The notes under the pieces: model-generated
Database searches by the model: none
What the model was told of the DNA's origin: nothing
What the model saw: only the letters and a program-made list of their open reading frames with translations
Shown: one piece after another, positions 54,022 through 62,255 of the stretch
Position numbering within the stretch: position 1 is the stretch's first letter
How the letters are laid out: each line of letters starts with the position of its first letter
From: Ardenticatenaceae bacterium
Lineage (GTDB): Bacteria; Chloroflexota; Anaerolineae; Promineifilales; Promineifilaceae
Length of the DNA: 64,000 nucleotides
Assembly: GCA_030065875.1 (NCBI GenBank)
Contig: JASJCR010000011.1
Span: 1 to 64,000, forward strand
Direction of reading: 5' to 3'
Program-made: the position numbers and the translations under genes

Positions 54022-54942
54022 ATGGATATTTTTCAAGCGATTGAACGTTATTTAATACAGCTGCCGGTCATCTCTGAATGGCCAGAGCTGCAGATGATTT
54101 GGAAAAAAGCAGCCCGCAGCGAGCCGAGCATGTGGCAGCTGCCCATCAACTGCTGTGAGGCTGTGGGCGGCCGCTTTGAGCAGGCGCTTCCACTGGCGGC
54201 CGCAGTTGCTGCATTGCACACCAGCATCATCCTGATCGATGATATGCTGGATGAAGATCCGCGGGGCGAACATCACGTTTGGGGAGAAGCCCAAACAGCA
54301 AATTTTGCGGCCGCTTTCCAGGCGTTAGGGCTTGCAGCAATTGCGCATAGTCATATAACAACAAATAGCAAACAACAGATAACATTTTCACTTAGCCAAA
54401 TGACAGCCCGCACCGCGCTAGGGCAGCATTGGGATGTCCAAGATTTACCAGATGAAGCAGCCTATTGGAAAATCGTAGCGGCCAAAAGCGTTCCCTTTTT
54501 TGCAGAAGCTTTTTATATCGGAGCGATCGGGGGTGGCGCTTCACAAAGTGAAAGAAATCAAATCCGTCGCATCGGTCAACTATATGGAGAGCTAATCCAA
54601 ATCAATGATGACGTTAATGATGTCCTTTCCGTCCCGGCAAGCCCCGATTGGATGTCCGGCCGAAAACCGCTGCCAATCCTGTTTGCCCAAACCGTAGATC
54701 ACCCGGAACGGGACCGATTTATTGCCTTGCGTCAGACTATTTCTGATCCTCAAGCATTGACAGAAGCACAAGCGATATTGCTGCGTTGCGGGGCAATTAG
54801 CTACGCGATTGCCCACCTTTTGGAGCGATATAAACAGGCAGATGAAATATTACGAGCGACACCTTTGCCCGGCCAAGTTGAGCTTGAAAAATTATTGGAA
54901 AGAATAATTCAACCTGTTGACGAATTATTTGAGCTGCTTTGA
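54022..54942 (+). CDS. ComQ-like polyprenyl synthase family protein
   Basis: A 306-aa all-alpha isoprenyl synthase homologue. The first Asp-rich motif is LIDDMLDED (DDxxD at 73-77) and the second INDDVND (DDxxD at 196-200); LPLAAAVAALHTSIILIDDML is the family core. In ComQ the same fold cleaves the ComX precursor and transfers a geranyl or farnesyl group to its Trp. The location right after the Trp-ending peptide and between kinase and regulator favours that role over carotenoid or quinone synthesis. A TGA at 54013 limits the start to 54022; the ribosome site is weak. Confidence 0.85.
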   Translation: MDIFQAIERYLIQLPVISEWPELQMIWKKAARSEPSMWQLPINCCEAVGGRFEQALPLAAAVAALHTSIILIDDMLDEDPRGEHHVWGEAQTANFAAAFQALGLAAIAHSHITTNSKQQITFSLSQMTARTALGQHWDVQDLPDEAAYWKIVAAKSVPFFAEAFYIGAIGGGASQSERNQIRRIGQLYGELIQINDDVNDVLSVPASPDWMSGRKPLPILFAQTVDHPERDRFIALRQTISDPQALTEAQAILLRCGAISYAIAHLLERYKQADEILRATPLPGQVELEKLLERIIQPVDELFELL

Positions 54943-54969
54943 AAATTGGGAAGAGGGGAGTGTGGATGA

Positions 54970-55632
54970 TTATTCAATTGGCGTTACTAAACCTAAATAC
55001 CTCGCTTTATCAACGGCCGCGGCGCGGCTGCTGACCTCTAACCGCTCATACGCATTTGACAGTAAATTGCGCATCGTTGAATCTGCAACGCCCAACTGCC
55101 TGGCCAAGGCGGTCGTGGTCTCGTTGGGGTAGGCTGAGCACAGGGCCAGGGCTTGCAGCTGTCGGCTCGATAAAATGGGGGCGGTTTCATGATGCTTCAT
55201 TAATTGTTGATACACTTTCTTGCTGAAGTGGACACTTCCTCCCGCGACTGATTTAATAATCGACTCCAAATTTTGAATGGTTTCCACATCATCTTTCAAA
55301 ATATAGCCGCTTGCCCCGGCATCGATGGCCATTTTGACCAAATGACGCTGACTGTACATAGAGACAATTAAAATGTTGAGCGATGGATGGTCATTCAGCA
55401 GCTGGGGGATGGCATGTAAAAATGGGAAAGGATTTGGATTATCGGGAGCTGTTGGTACATTGACATCCAGGAGGAGCACGTTCACCGTATGCTTTTTTAA
55501 AAGCACCATCAACTCTTCAGCCGTATTGGCGGCAATCACAACAGAGATGTGGGGTGATTCTCTTAACCGATATTTATATCCGTCGATAATGCTTTGATGA
55601 TCGTCAAGAATGGCGACGTTTAACTGGGACAC
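54970..55632 (-). CDS. NarL/ComA-type response regulator
   Basis: A 220-aa two-component regulator. Residues 1-125 are the receiver: acidic pair Asp10-Asp11 (AILDDH), phosphorylation Asp56 (LLLDVNVP) and Lys113 (GYILKDD). Residues 150-212 are a LuxR-type HTH (ILSSRQLQALALCSAY, TTTALARQLGVADSTMRNLL, AYERLEV). The start is GTG with AGGAG 7 nt upstream. It converges on the prenyltransferase gene with 27 nt between. By position and type it is the ComA partner of the ComP-like kinase. Confidence 0.9.
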   Translation of the reverse strand: MSQLNVAILDDHQSIIDGYKYRLRESPHISVVIAANTAEELMVLLKKHTVNVLLLDVNVPTAPDNPNPFPFLHAIPQLLNDHPSLNILIVSMYSQRHLVKMAIDAGASGYILKDDVETIQNLESIIKSVAGGSVHFSKKVYQQLMKHHETAPILSSRQLQALALCSAYPNETTTALARQLGVADSTMRNLLSNAYERLEVSSRAAAVDKARYLGLVTPIE

Positions 55633-55775
55633 CTCAATACTCCTGTTGCTGATATGGGCATCAGCCTAGCATTTTTTCGCTCCTTTCACAATATTCAAGA
55701 AGCAAAAAGTACAAATGCCTATACATTAAAACCTTTGTCTATTTGAGATGAGGGCAAGGTCAACCATAATTAGGC

Positions 55776-55891
55776 CTCTAATAAATAGATTTAACCAACC
55801 TCAGAGGAATTTCCGTTGGATTAAATGGAAATCTTTGCCAACACTACAGTTTCGTTACAGAACAACCCGCACGCGAATCTATTTATTAGAG
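55776..55891. repeat. Long-range perfect 16-bp inverted repeat
   Basis: CTCTAATAAATAGATT (55776-55791) and its exact inverse (55876-55891), 84 nt apart. It lies in the 313-nt gap upstream of the response regulator. The 116-nt unit could be a MITE-like remnant or a structured RNA. No other content is recognised in this gap apart from a GCTGAT/ATCAGC hairpin in the regulator leader (55648-55665). Confidence 0.6.
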
Positions 55892-55945
55892 AGTTTGAGA
55901 GATCCTGCAGAACCCCACTACCCCTCATGAGATAGCTTCTTGGAT

Positions 55946-56695
55946 TCAGGGTTTTACAAAAACGCGCCTGACCGCTATCTCAGCCTGCAAGGATGTTAAT
56001 ACCACTCGCTCAATTGGCTCGTGAAGTAGAAGCTGATCCGCTACGGCCGCCGCCGCGGCCGCACGGGGCGGCGTTTCGATTTTATTGAGACAAATCGCAA
56101 TGCGCGCTCCCGGAGGCATTCCCTTTAATCCTCCGTTTTGATCGGTTAGCAGCTTTGTCAGCGCGGCCGGGGTTAGATTTTGCTCGGGAGACAGGCCGGT
56201 CAAACCACAAACCAGCTGCGGCCGATGGGCCACCTCCGCAATCGGCCGCTCTAAAGCGTCGATTCCCACGACAATGATCCCCAATGTTGTTTCAGGAGGA
56301 ATCATTGGTTCGTGCTCAGCAGGGGCTTTAACCGGCCGCCGCCGCGATCCATCCGCCTCAACCACGACGATTTCTACATCCGGGCGAGCCAGTAATCGAG
56401 CCGGCCAATCCGCTGATACCCCTGTAACTTTGTCACGTTCGTGAACATCGGCCGGGCCAACCACCAGGCACGAGCAGTGACGAGTAAGCTTCTCACCCAG
56501 CTGCCCTATATTTTTGAGCGTCACCCACGATTGTGCCCGCCCCATCTGCGCGCGAAACAGCCGCGTGGTTGTGGTCAACACGACCCGGCCGGGCCAGCTC
56601 TGCGCCAGCCCAAACATGAGGCTGCTTTTACCACCGCCGCCCACCAGGGAAATTAACTCCCCACGATGTATATCAAAAGCCTCGATCAAACTCAT
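55946..56695 (-). CDS. yqeC: Selenium cofactor biosynthesis protein YqeC
   Basis: A 249-aa P-loop protein with ELISLVGGGGKSSLMFGLAQ, VVLTTTTRLFRAQ, VVVEADGSRRRPVKAPAEHEP, IPPETTLGIIVVGIDAL and CLNKIETP. This matches the YqeC family (TIGR03172), a putative factor for the labile selenium cofactor of selenium-dependent molybdenum hydroxylases. It stands next to YqeB and XdhC genes, as usual for that system. Its biochemical reaction is not established. Confidence 0.88.
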   Translation of the reverse strand: MSLIEAFDIHRGELISLVGGGGKSSLMFGLAQSWPGRVVLTTTTRLFRAQMGRAQSWVTLKNIGQLGEKLTRHCSCLVVGPADVHERDKVTGVSADWPARLLARPDVEIVVVEADGSRRRPVKAPAEHEPMIPPETTLGIIVVGIDALERPIAEVAHRPQLVCGLTGLSPEQNLTPAALTKLLTDQNGGLKGMPPGARIAICLNKIETPPRAAAAAAVADQLLLHEPIERVVLTSLQAEIAVRRVFVKP

Positions 56696-56704
56696 CAGCT
56701 AAGG

Positions 56705-57508
56705 TCAAAGATTATTGAAGTAGGTCAAAATCGCTTCGACTACCCCGCCGGCAATTGACAGCGATTTATCTGAAATGGTAAAACACGCCGTCACATCAGC
56801 CCGAGCATCAACATCACCGATTTTTAATCGCGGCCGCACCTGGGTGCCATCAGCAATCAACCCCCGAATGACCCCCTCAAACGGGGCCGTTATGGCCGCG
56901 CCTCCAACTTCCCCAAGTAAATCATTTTTTTGCACGCGATCGCCTATTTCAAAACGCCATCTGACTGTTCCCGCCTGTGGCGCGCGCAGCACGCGTTCGG
57001 CCCCTTTGCCCGCAATGAGTCCTGGTGTGCCGGTATTGGGCAGGGCGGAACCTTCCCAAATTACCCGCCCCAGTGAATGGCCGCGCATGGTCTCGATAAC
57101 CGCATGGCAATCAACGCCGGCGGCAAAGCCCGGACCAAGGGCAATGACCAGCGGAGCCTGATCGATGCGGGTGTCGATGTTGCGCTTGGCCATGCGGGCG
57201 TCAATCAAAATAGTGGGTGATAGAGTAGATGGCAGCGTAGGTGAAACCAGGACGGGTATCGTGCCTGAAGCGGCCATTTCCAGGGCGGCCGCCGGATCAG
57301 GGGCTTGCTCCCCATGCATCCCTTCGATATCTATGCCGCCTTCCAATACGGCCGTGGCCAGCGCCACCCTGCGCCGCACCACCAGAGGATGAGCCAGTTC
57401 GAGCACGATGACCGGAAAACCCGCCTTGTGCAGCCGCCAGACAATGCCGGTTGCTAAATCCCCACCGCCGCGTATGACGACCAGCGTTTGACCGGTATCT
57501 ATCATCAT
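56705..57508 (-). CDS. yqeB: Selenium-dependent molybdenum hydroxylase maturation protein YqeB (EF2563 family)
   Basis: A 267-aa protein with a Rossmann-like N-terminus (VVIRGGGDLATGIVWRLHKAGF, VVRRRVALATAVLEG) and a biotinyl/lipoyl-like C-terminal part (VQKNDLLGEVGGAAITAPFEGVIRGL). This order is characteristic of the EF2563/YqeB family, found only with selenium-dependent Mo hydroxylases. It overlaps the XdhC gene by 4 nt (ATGA) and is followed 9 nt later by yqeC. Confidence 0.9.
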   Translation of the reverse strand: MMIDTGQTLVVIRGGGDLATGIVWRLHKAGFPVIVLELAHPLVVRRRVALATAVLEGGIDIEGMHGEQAPDPAAALEMAASGTIPVLVSPTLPSTLSPTILIDARMAKRNIDTRIDQAPLVIALGPGFAAGVDCHAVIETMRGHSLGRVIWEGSALPNTGTPGLIAGKGAERVLRAPQAGTVRWRFEIGDRVQKNDLLGEVGGAAITAPFEGVIRGLIADGTQVRPRLKIGDVDARADVTACFTISDKSLSIAGGVVEAILTYFNNL

Positions 57509-58335
57509 GATCCATCAAACATCTTTGGCCCCAGCGCCATTCGGCCGCCGTGGCCGTGGCGACGCAGCATAATGACCTCGGCCATGATGCTGACGGCGAT
57601 CTCTTCCGGCGATTCCGCATTAAGCTCCAGCCCCAATGGACAGTGAAGTCGACTTATATCTTCATCCGACAACCCATCTTCCCGCAGCATGGTCAAAGTC
57701 GTTTCCCACCGGCGTCTACTCCCCATCACCCCAATGTAGGGAGCCGGAGTGGTAATCAAGTGGGGCAGGATCTTTCGATCAACCAGCACGTTGCGGGTGA
57801 CAACGACCACAAATGTGCTGCTGGTGACGGCATACTGCGCCAGGGCGTTATCGATGGTTCCGGGTAAATGAATATCGGCATGCGGGATGTGAGTGGGAGT
57901 GGCCAACTCTTCGCGATCATCCGTCACCACAACCCGGTAACCCAACCAGTGGGCCAAATCGGCAACCGCCTTGCCAACATGACCACACCCGACAATAAAT
58001 ACCGTGGCCATAGCTAAATACGGCTCGATAAAAATTTCCACTTCACCGCCACAGACACCGGGATCGCCTCGCTCTGGATCCACTAAACTATAGGTGAGTG
58101 AGGTAGCCTGACCATTCTGCATAGCGGTCTCGGCTTCTTTACGCACCCGCGCTTCCATCTCTCCGCCGCCTATGGTGCCGCTGCTGCGGCCGTCGCCGTA
58201 AATGAGCATTTTGGTGCCGATATGTCTGGGAACGGAACCCCGGGCTTTGACAATTGTAGCCAATACCAGCGGTTCACCAGCTCCTTGTGCGGCCATCAGC
58301 TCTTGCATAATTGCATAACTTTCATCGCTGGCCAT
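57505..58335 (-). CDS. xdhC: XdhC/CoxI family molybdenum-cofactor insertion protein
   Basis: A 276-aa XdhC-like chaperone that receives molybdenum cofactor, supports its sulfuration and inserts it in the hydroxylase. The N-terminal XdhC_CoxI domain has VLATIVKARGSVPRHIGTKM and GTIGGGEMEARV; the C-terminal Rossmann domain has VFIVGCGHVGKAVADLAHWL, GVMGSRRRWETTL and PLGLELNAESPEEIAVSIMAEVI. It is the first gene of the xdhC-yqeB-yqeC operon. Confidence 0.92.
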   Translation of the reverse strand: MASDESYAIMQELMAAQGAGEPLVLATIVKARGSVPRHIGTKMLIYGDGRSSGTIGGGEMEARVRKEAETAMQNGQATSLTYSLVDPERGDPGVCGGEVEIFIEPYLAMATVFIVGCGHVGKAVADLAHWLGYRVVVTDDREELATPTHIPHADIHLPGTIDNALAQYAVTSSTFVVVVTRNVLVDRKILPHLITTPAPYIGVMGSRRRWETTLTMLREDGLSDEDISRLHCPLGLELNAESPEEIAVSIMAEVIMLRRHGHGGRMALGPKMFDGS

Positions 58336-58393
58336 CGCTTAAATCCTTTTGTTTTCTCTTTGAAGTAAAAATGTTTTCAAGTGAATCACTATT

Positions 58394-58485
58394 AAAAACC
58401 AGCCGCGGATTTCAAGGATTGTCGCTGATTTTTCTACTCTAATCTGTGAAAATCCGTGTTAATCTGTGGCCCTTCTTTTAAAAAA
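58394..58485 (-). repeat. MITE-like CACGGATT repeat, copy 7
   Basis: AACCAGCCGCGGATTTCAAG, a diverged centre, CTAATCTGTGAAAATCCGTG and TTAATCTGTGGC. It overlaps the end of the cupin-regulator gene and separates it from xdhC. The ends are eroded. Confidence 0.6.
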
Positions 58486-59017
58486 TAGGGGGTGTCACAA
58501 TAGATAGGTAGCGCACGGTCTGGTCACCTCGCGCCTCGATTTTTTGCAGCATAACCCCTTCAAAATAGATCGTATCACCGGCCGACAACTCATATTCTGT
58601 GGCCCCCAACCAGACACTTAGCTCCCCTTCGAGCACATAAATACACTCCTCCGTGTCCTTCTGATGAATGAGGGGAATGCTGCGATTTTCCGGGGTGATT
58701 TTGGCCAAAACCACCTCCAGTTTTCGATTGGTATCCGGGGTAAGCAGCTCATAGGTGATGTCGTTTTGGGGAATGGTCAATTTGCGTCTTTCGGCCCGCC
58801 TCACAACCGGGTTTGGCTGCTGGGCTTCCAGCAAGAAGTAAAACACGGGAACCCCCAAAACATGGCTTATTCGCCGTAGGGTATCCAGAGATGGGCTGGC
58901 AATATCGCGCTCGATCTGGCTCAGAAAGCTAGCGGTCACCCCAACCTGTTCTGCCATCTGCCGCAGGCTTAGCTTGAGTTCTTGTCGTCTTTCCTTTATT
59001 CTGCGACCAATTTTCAT
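58478..59017 (-). CDS. XRE-family regulator with cupin domain
   Basis: A 179-aa protein. Residues 1-66 are the HTH (RIKERRQELKLSLRQMAEQV, GVTASFLSQIERDIASPSLD). Residues 105-175 are a cupin barrel (HQKDTEECIYVLEGELSVWL, LSAGDTIYFEG). Such regulators sense small molecules such as amines, purines or amino acids. It diverges from the M20 hydrolase gene and sits between two parts of the molybdenum-hydroxylase cluster, so it probably regulates them. Confidence 0.9.
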   Translation of the reverse strand: MKIGRRIKERRQELKLSLRQMAEQVGVTASFLSQIERDIASPSLDTLRRISHVLGVPVFYFLLEAQQPNPVVRRAERRKLTIPQNDITYELLTPDTNRKLEVVLAKITPENRSIPLIHQKDTEECIYVLEGELSVWLGATEYELSAGDTIYFEGVMLQKIEARGDQTVRYLSIVTPPIF

Positions 59018-59151
59018 AAGAATAAATCGCTTGATTGAGTAATTGGTACAGTTTGACTAAATTATTGACCGTATTGTATACTAATATTTTACAATTGTCA
59101 GGGGCGCCCTACACAAACAATTCAATTACCCAAATTATCTATGTGGCCATA

Positions 59152-60300
59152 ATGATTGACAATAACCGTTTAAATGTTTTGTTGCAAGCCCTGGTGCAAA
59201 AGCGGTCATTATCAGGTGAAGAAGCAGCGGTTATCGAGGTGGTAACGGCCGAAATGCACGCCCTGGGGTTTGACGAAATCCAGGTCGACGGCAATGGCAG
59301 CGCCATCGGGTTTAAATATGGAAAAGAAGGCGGTCAAACCCTGCTGCTCGATGCTCATTGCGACACGGTTGGTATCGCTCCGGGTGTCAGATGGCAGCAC
59401 GATCCATTTGCGGCCGAAATACACGGCCGTCGTATCTATGGGCGGGGGACCTCCGACATGAAAGGGGCCCTGGCGGCCATGATGATCGCCGCCGCTTCTG
59501 CTGACGAGTTTCAAGGTACAGTAGCCGTCTCAGCCTCCGTGATGGAAGAAATCATGGAGGGCATCGCCCTACAGTCGATTGTCGATATTGTGCAGCCCGA
59601 TTTTGTTGTTATCGGGGAATCAACAGGTTTAAATCTCAATCACGGCGGCCGCGGCCGGGCCGAAATCCATTTAGAAGCGATTGGCAAGCCGGCCCATTCC
59701 TCAACCCCTCATCTTGGTGATAACGCCGTCTACAAAATGCTGCCGGCCATCTCCGCCATCAAAGAGATGCCGCTGACCCAGGATCCTTTGCTGGGGGATG
59801 GCATTATGGCCCTCACAGACATCATTTCCGATCCTTATCCGGGTTATTCGGTCATTCCCAGCCGCTGTCGGGTAACCTATGATCGGCGGCTGCTGCCTGG
59901 TGAAACACCTGAATCGGTGATCGGTGCCCTCAAACAACTTCCTGCCCTGGCTGACATTAACGTGTTGATTGCCGCTGGTGAACACACCACCTATACCGGA
60001 ACAACCCTGCAGGGAGATAAATTCTTCCCGGCCTGGAAATTTGAACCCTCTCACCCTTTTGTCCAGGCCGCCCATCAGGGATTACACACCATCGGTCAAC
60101 GGCCTCAGCTCAGCGCCTATCAATTTTGCACCAATGGGGCGCACACGGCCGGCGTGGCCGGTATTCCCACGATCGGGTACGGCCCCTCGCATGAATCGTT
60201 GGCCCATATCGTTGACGAATACATCGATCTCGATCAACTGCACGCCGCAGCATTAGGCTACGTCGGGATCATTAACGGCGTGCTGGGTGGATCACAATAA
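59152..60300 (+). CDS. YgeY-like M20 family metallohydrolase (selenium cluster)
   Basis: A 382-aa M20 peptidase/deacylase starting at MIDNNRLNVLL; the frame is open upstream to 59035 but that part is of low coding quality. Metal ligands are in LLLDAHCDTVGI and the GRGTSDMKGALAAMM Asp; MEEIMEGIAL carries the catalytic and metal Glu pair; GHGGRGRAEIHLEAIGKPAHSSTP-like sequence forms the dimer domain, and GPSHESLAHIVDEY ends it. The neighbours (YqeB, YqeC, Mo hydroxylase) suggest the YgeY family linked to selenium metabolism. The substrate is unknown. Confidence 0.82.
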   Translation: MIDNNRLNVLLQALVQKRSLSGEEAAVIEVVTAEMHALGFDEIQVDGNGSAIGFKYGKEGGQTLLLDAHCDTVGIAPGVRWQHDPFAAEIHGRRIYGRGTSDMKGALAAMMIAAASADEFQGTVAVSASVMEEIMEGIALQSIVDIVQPDFVVIGESTGLNLNHGGRGRAEIHLEAIGKPAHSSTPHLGDNAVYKMLPAISAIKEMPLTQDPLLGDGIMALTDIISDPYPGYSVIPSRCRVTYDRRLLPGETPESVIGALKQLPALADINVLIAAGEHTTYTGTTLQGDKFFPAWKFEPSHPFVQAAHQGLHTIGQRPQLSAYQFCTNGAHTAGVAGIPTIGYGPSHESLAHIVDEYIDLDQLHAAALGYVGIINGVLGGSQ

Positions 60301-60302
60301 GT

Positions 60303-60391
60303 TTTATCAAAAACAGCCACAGATTAACACGGGTTATCACAGATTTCCCTTTATAATCTGCGGACACTTTTTCAAAAAATTTTGTAAAGTT
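60303..60391 (+). repeat. MITE-like CACGGATT repeat, copy 8
   Basis: TTTATCAAAAACAGCCACAG, TTAACACGGGTTATCACAG, a pyrimidine stretch, ATAATCTGCGGACACTTT and TTTTGTAAAGTTTG. The left end is altered. It lies between the M20 gene and the LLM gene. Confidence 0.7.
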
Positions 60392-60409
60392 TGACTGACG
60401 GAGGATCGA

Positions 60410-61435
60410 ATGGCCCAGCGAATGGCACTTTACATGCAGGACAAACATCCGATTCAGTATGAAATCGAGATGGTTCGGTACGCTGAAGAAAAGGGGTTTT
60501 CTGAGATTTGGCAGGCGGATACCCGTCTGGCCCGCGATTGTGTGGTGATGATGAGCGCTTTCCTGGCCGTCACCAAACGCATGCGCTTTGGCTCTGGGGT
60601 TCTGCCGATTTGGACCCGCAACCCGGCCGTTATCGCCGCCACGTGGAGCACCATGTGGGAGCTGGCCGGCAAAACCGCCGATGGGCAAAGCCGGGTGATG
60701 CTCGGTCTTGGTGCCTGGTGGGAGCCAATAGCCGGCCGCGTGGGGGTCAAACGACACAAACCGCTGCGAGCCATGCGCGAAAATGTAGAAGCGATCCGCC
60801 AGCTGTTTACCCTGGAAGAGGTGACCTACGAAGGGGAATTTGTCCACCTCGATCGCGTCAAGCTTGACGTTGCCTTTGGGGATATGTCCCCGCGCGATAT
60901 TCCTATCTATATCGGGGCCACCGGCCCCAAAATGCTGCAGATGACCGGCAAAATATGTGATGGGGTGGTCTTAAATTATGTCGTCTCAACCGACTACATT
61001 CGAGAGGCGGTTGCCCTGGTCAAAAAAGGGGCGGAATCGGCCGGCAAAACGATTGATGACGTTGACCGGCCGGAACTTCTTGTTTGCTCCCTCTCTGATG
61101 ACGATCCGGAAGAAGCGATGATGACCGGCAAAATGCTCGTGGCCTACTATCTGGGTACGGAACCCCATATTATGAAAGCCAGCAAGGTGGATGAAGAGCT
61201 GATCAACAAAGTGCAGGAAATCGTTGGCTGGCCGGCCACGTCCGATGATTACCGCCGCGCCGCGGCCATCATTCCCGATGACGTGGTGCGCAACCTCATG
61301 GCGGTTGGCACATCGCGGGAATGTCAGGAAAAAGTGGCTGAATATATCGACGCAGGCGTGACCTGCCCGATTCTGTATCCGATGATGGACGATATTAAGC
61401 CGGTCATCGACGCTTTCTCCGACTGGACTCCTTAA
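60410..61435 (+). CDS. LLM-class flavin-dependent oxidoreductase
   Basis: A 341-aa luciferase-like monooxygenase/F420-type reductase barrel. [76 protein letters not shown] and [20 protein letters not shown] are the family signatures, close to methylene-tetrahydromethanopterin reductase-like proteins. It uses FMN or F420; which one cannot be read. It is in the molybdenum-hydroxylase cluster, upstream of the FAD subunit, and a good GGAGG site precedes the start. Confidence 0.9.
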   Translation: MAQRMALYMQDKHPIQYEIEMVRYAEEKGFSEIWQADTRLARDCVVMMSAFLAVTKRMRFGSGVLPIWTRNPAVIAATWSTMWELAGKTADGQSRVMLGLGAWWEPIAGRVGVKRHKPLRAMRENVEAIRQLFTLEEVTYEGEFVHLDRVKLDVAFGDMSPRDIPIYIGATGPKMLQMTGKICDGVVLNYVVSTDYIREAVALVKKGAESAGKTIDDVDRPELLVCSLSDDDPEEAMMTGKMLVAYYLGTEPHIMKASKVDEELINKVQEIVGWPATSDDYRRAAAIIPDDVVRNLMAVGTSRECQEKVAEYIDAGVTCPILYPMMDDIKPVIDAFSDWTP

Positions 61436-61498
61436 TTTATCAGTCGCTATTAGAGTTCAAAAGTTTTCGAAACTTTTGAATTCTCAAGGAATCCCATC

Positions 61499-62251
61499 AT
61501 GAACAACCTCATCTATCATCGCCCGGAGTCGGTAGAAGCAGCCCTGGCGATGCTTACCCAACCAGAAAAAAGATGTGCATTACTGGCTGGAGGTACCCAT
61601 CTCAATGCAACCCTCAAACAGGCTGAGATCGATACGCTAGTTGATTTACAAGCCGTAGGGCTTGATCAAATTGAAGTCAAAGAGGGCAAAGTCACCATTG
61701 GGGCGATGGTCACCCTGCAAAGGTTGGTTGACAGCAGGGCCATGCCGCCCCTGGTGCGTCAAATGGCCCATTTGGAAGCACCCAACACCTTTCGGCATAT
61801 GGCCACGATTGGTGGATCGGTAGGTGCAGGTGAAGCGGAAAGCGAATTGGTCGCCGCTCTCCTGGTTTGTGAAGCGAAAATCACCCTCCAAACCGCTCAG
61901 GCAGTGCAGAATGTTTCCCTAACAGACCTTTTAAATAATGGGGTCCAGCTACCTTATATCATCACCGCGATCACCATCGCCAATGACGGGACCACCGCCC
62001 ACGCTCGGGTAGCTCGCACCCCCAAAGATAAACCGATCGTGGCCGCTCTTGGACGGAAAACCGCTTCCGGAACGGTTCACCTCGCGCTTTGCGGGGTGGC
62101 ACGCAGGCCGATTCTCGTGCAGGCGGCGGACATCGAACAGCTGACGCCTCCGGCCGATTTTCGCGGCAGCAGCCGCTATCGGAAGGCGATGGCCGGAGTC
62201 CTGACCCAGCGGGTATTAACTGAGATCAACCGCCAACAAGAGGAGGGTTAA
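61499..62251 (+). CDS. Molybdenum hydroxylase FAD-binding subunit (XdhB/CoxM type)
   Basis: A 250-aa FAD subunit. LLAGGTHLNATLKQAEI is the pyrophosphate loop, TIGAMVTLQRLVDS follows, and TFRHMATIGGSVGAGEAESE matches the second flavin loop (usual form RNxATIGGNI). C-terminal residues form the CO-dehydrogenase flavoprotein C domain (TAHARVARTPKDKPIVAALG). It normally takes electrons from [2Fe-2S] clusters of the partner chain and passes them to NAD+ or another acceptor. The Mo subunit starts 4 nt downstream. Confidence 0.88.
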   Translation: MNNLIYHRPESVEAALAMLTQPEKRCALLAGGTHLNATLKQAEIDTLVDLQAVGLDQIEVKEGKVTIGAMVTLQRLVDSRAMPPLVRQMAHLEAPNTFRHMATIGGSVGAGEAESELVAALLVCEAKITLQTAQAVQNVSLTDLLNNGVQLPYIITAITIANDGTTAHARVARTPKDKPIVAALGRKTASGTVHLALCGVARRPILVQAADIEQLTPPADFRGSSRYRKAMAGVLTQRVLTEINRQQEEG

Positions 62252-62255
62252 CCAA

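Noticed and set aside
54022-54942. Prenyl synthase as a housekeeping GGPP/FPP synthase for carotenoids or quinones
   Set aside because: No terpenoid genes nearby, and it sits between a Trp-ending peptide, a ComP-type kinase and a ComA-type regulator; kept as the alternative to test by phylogeny.
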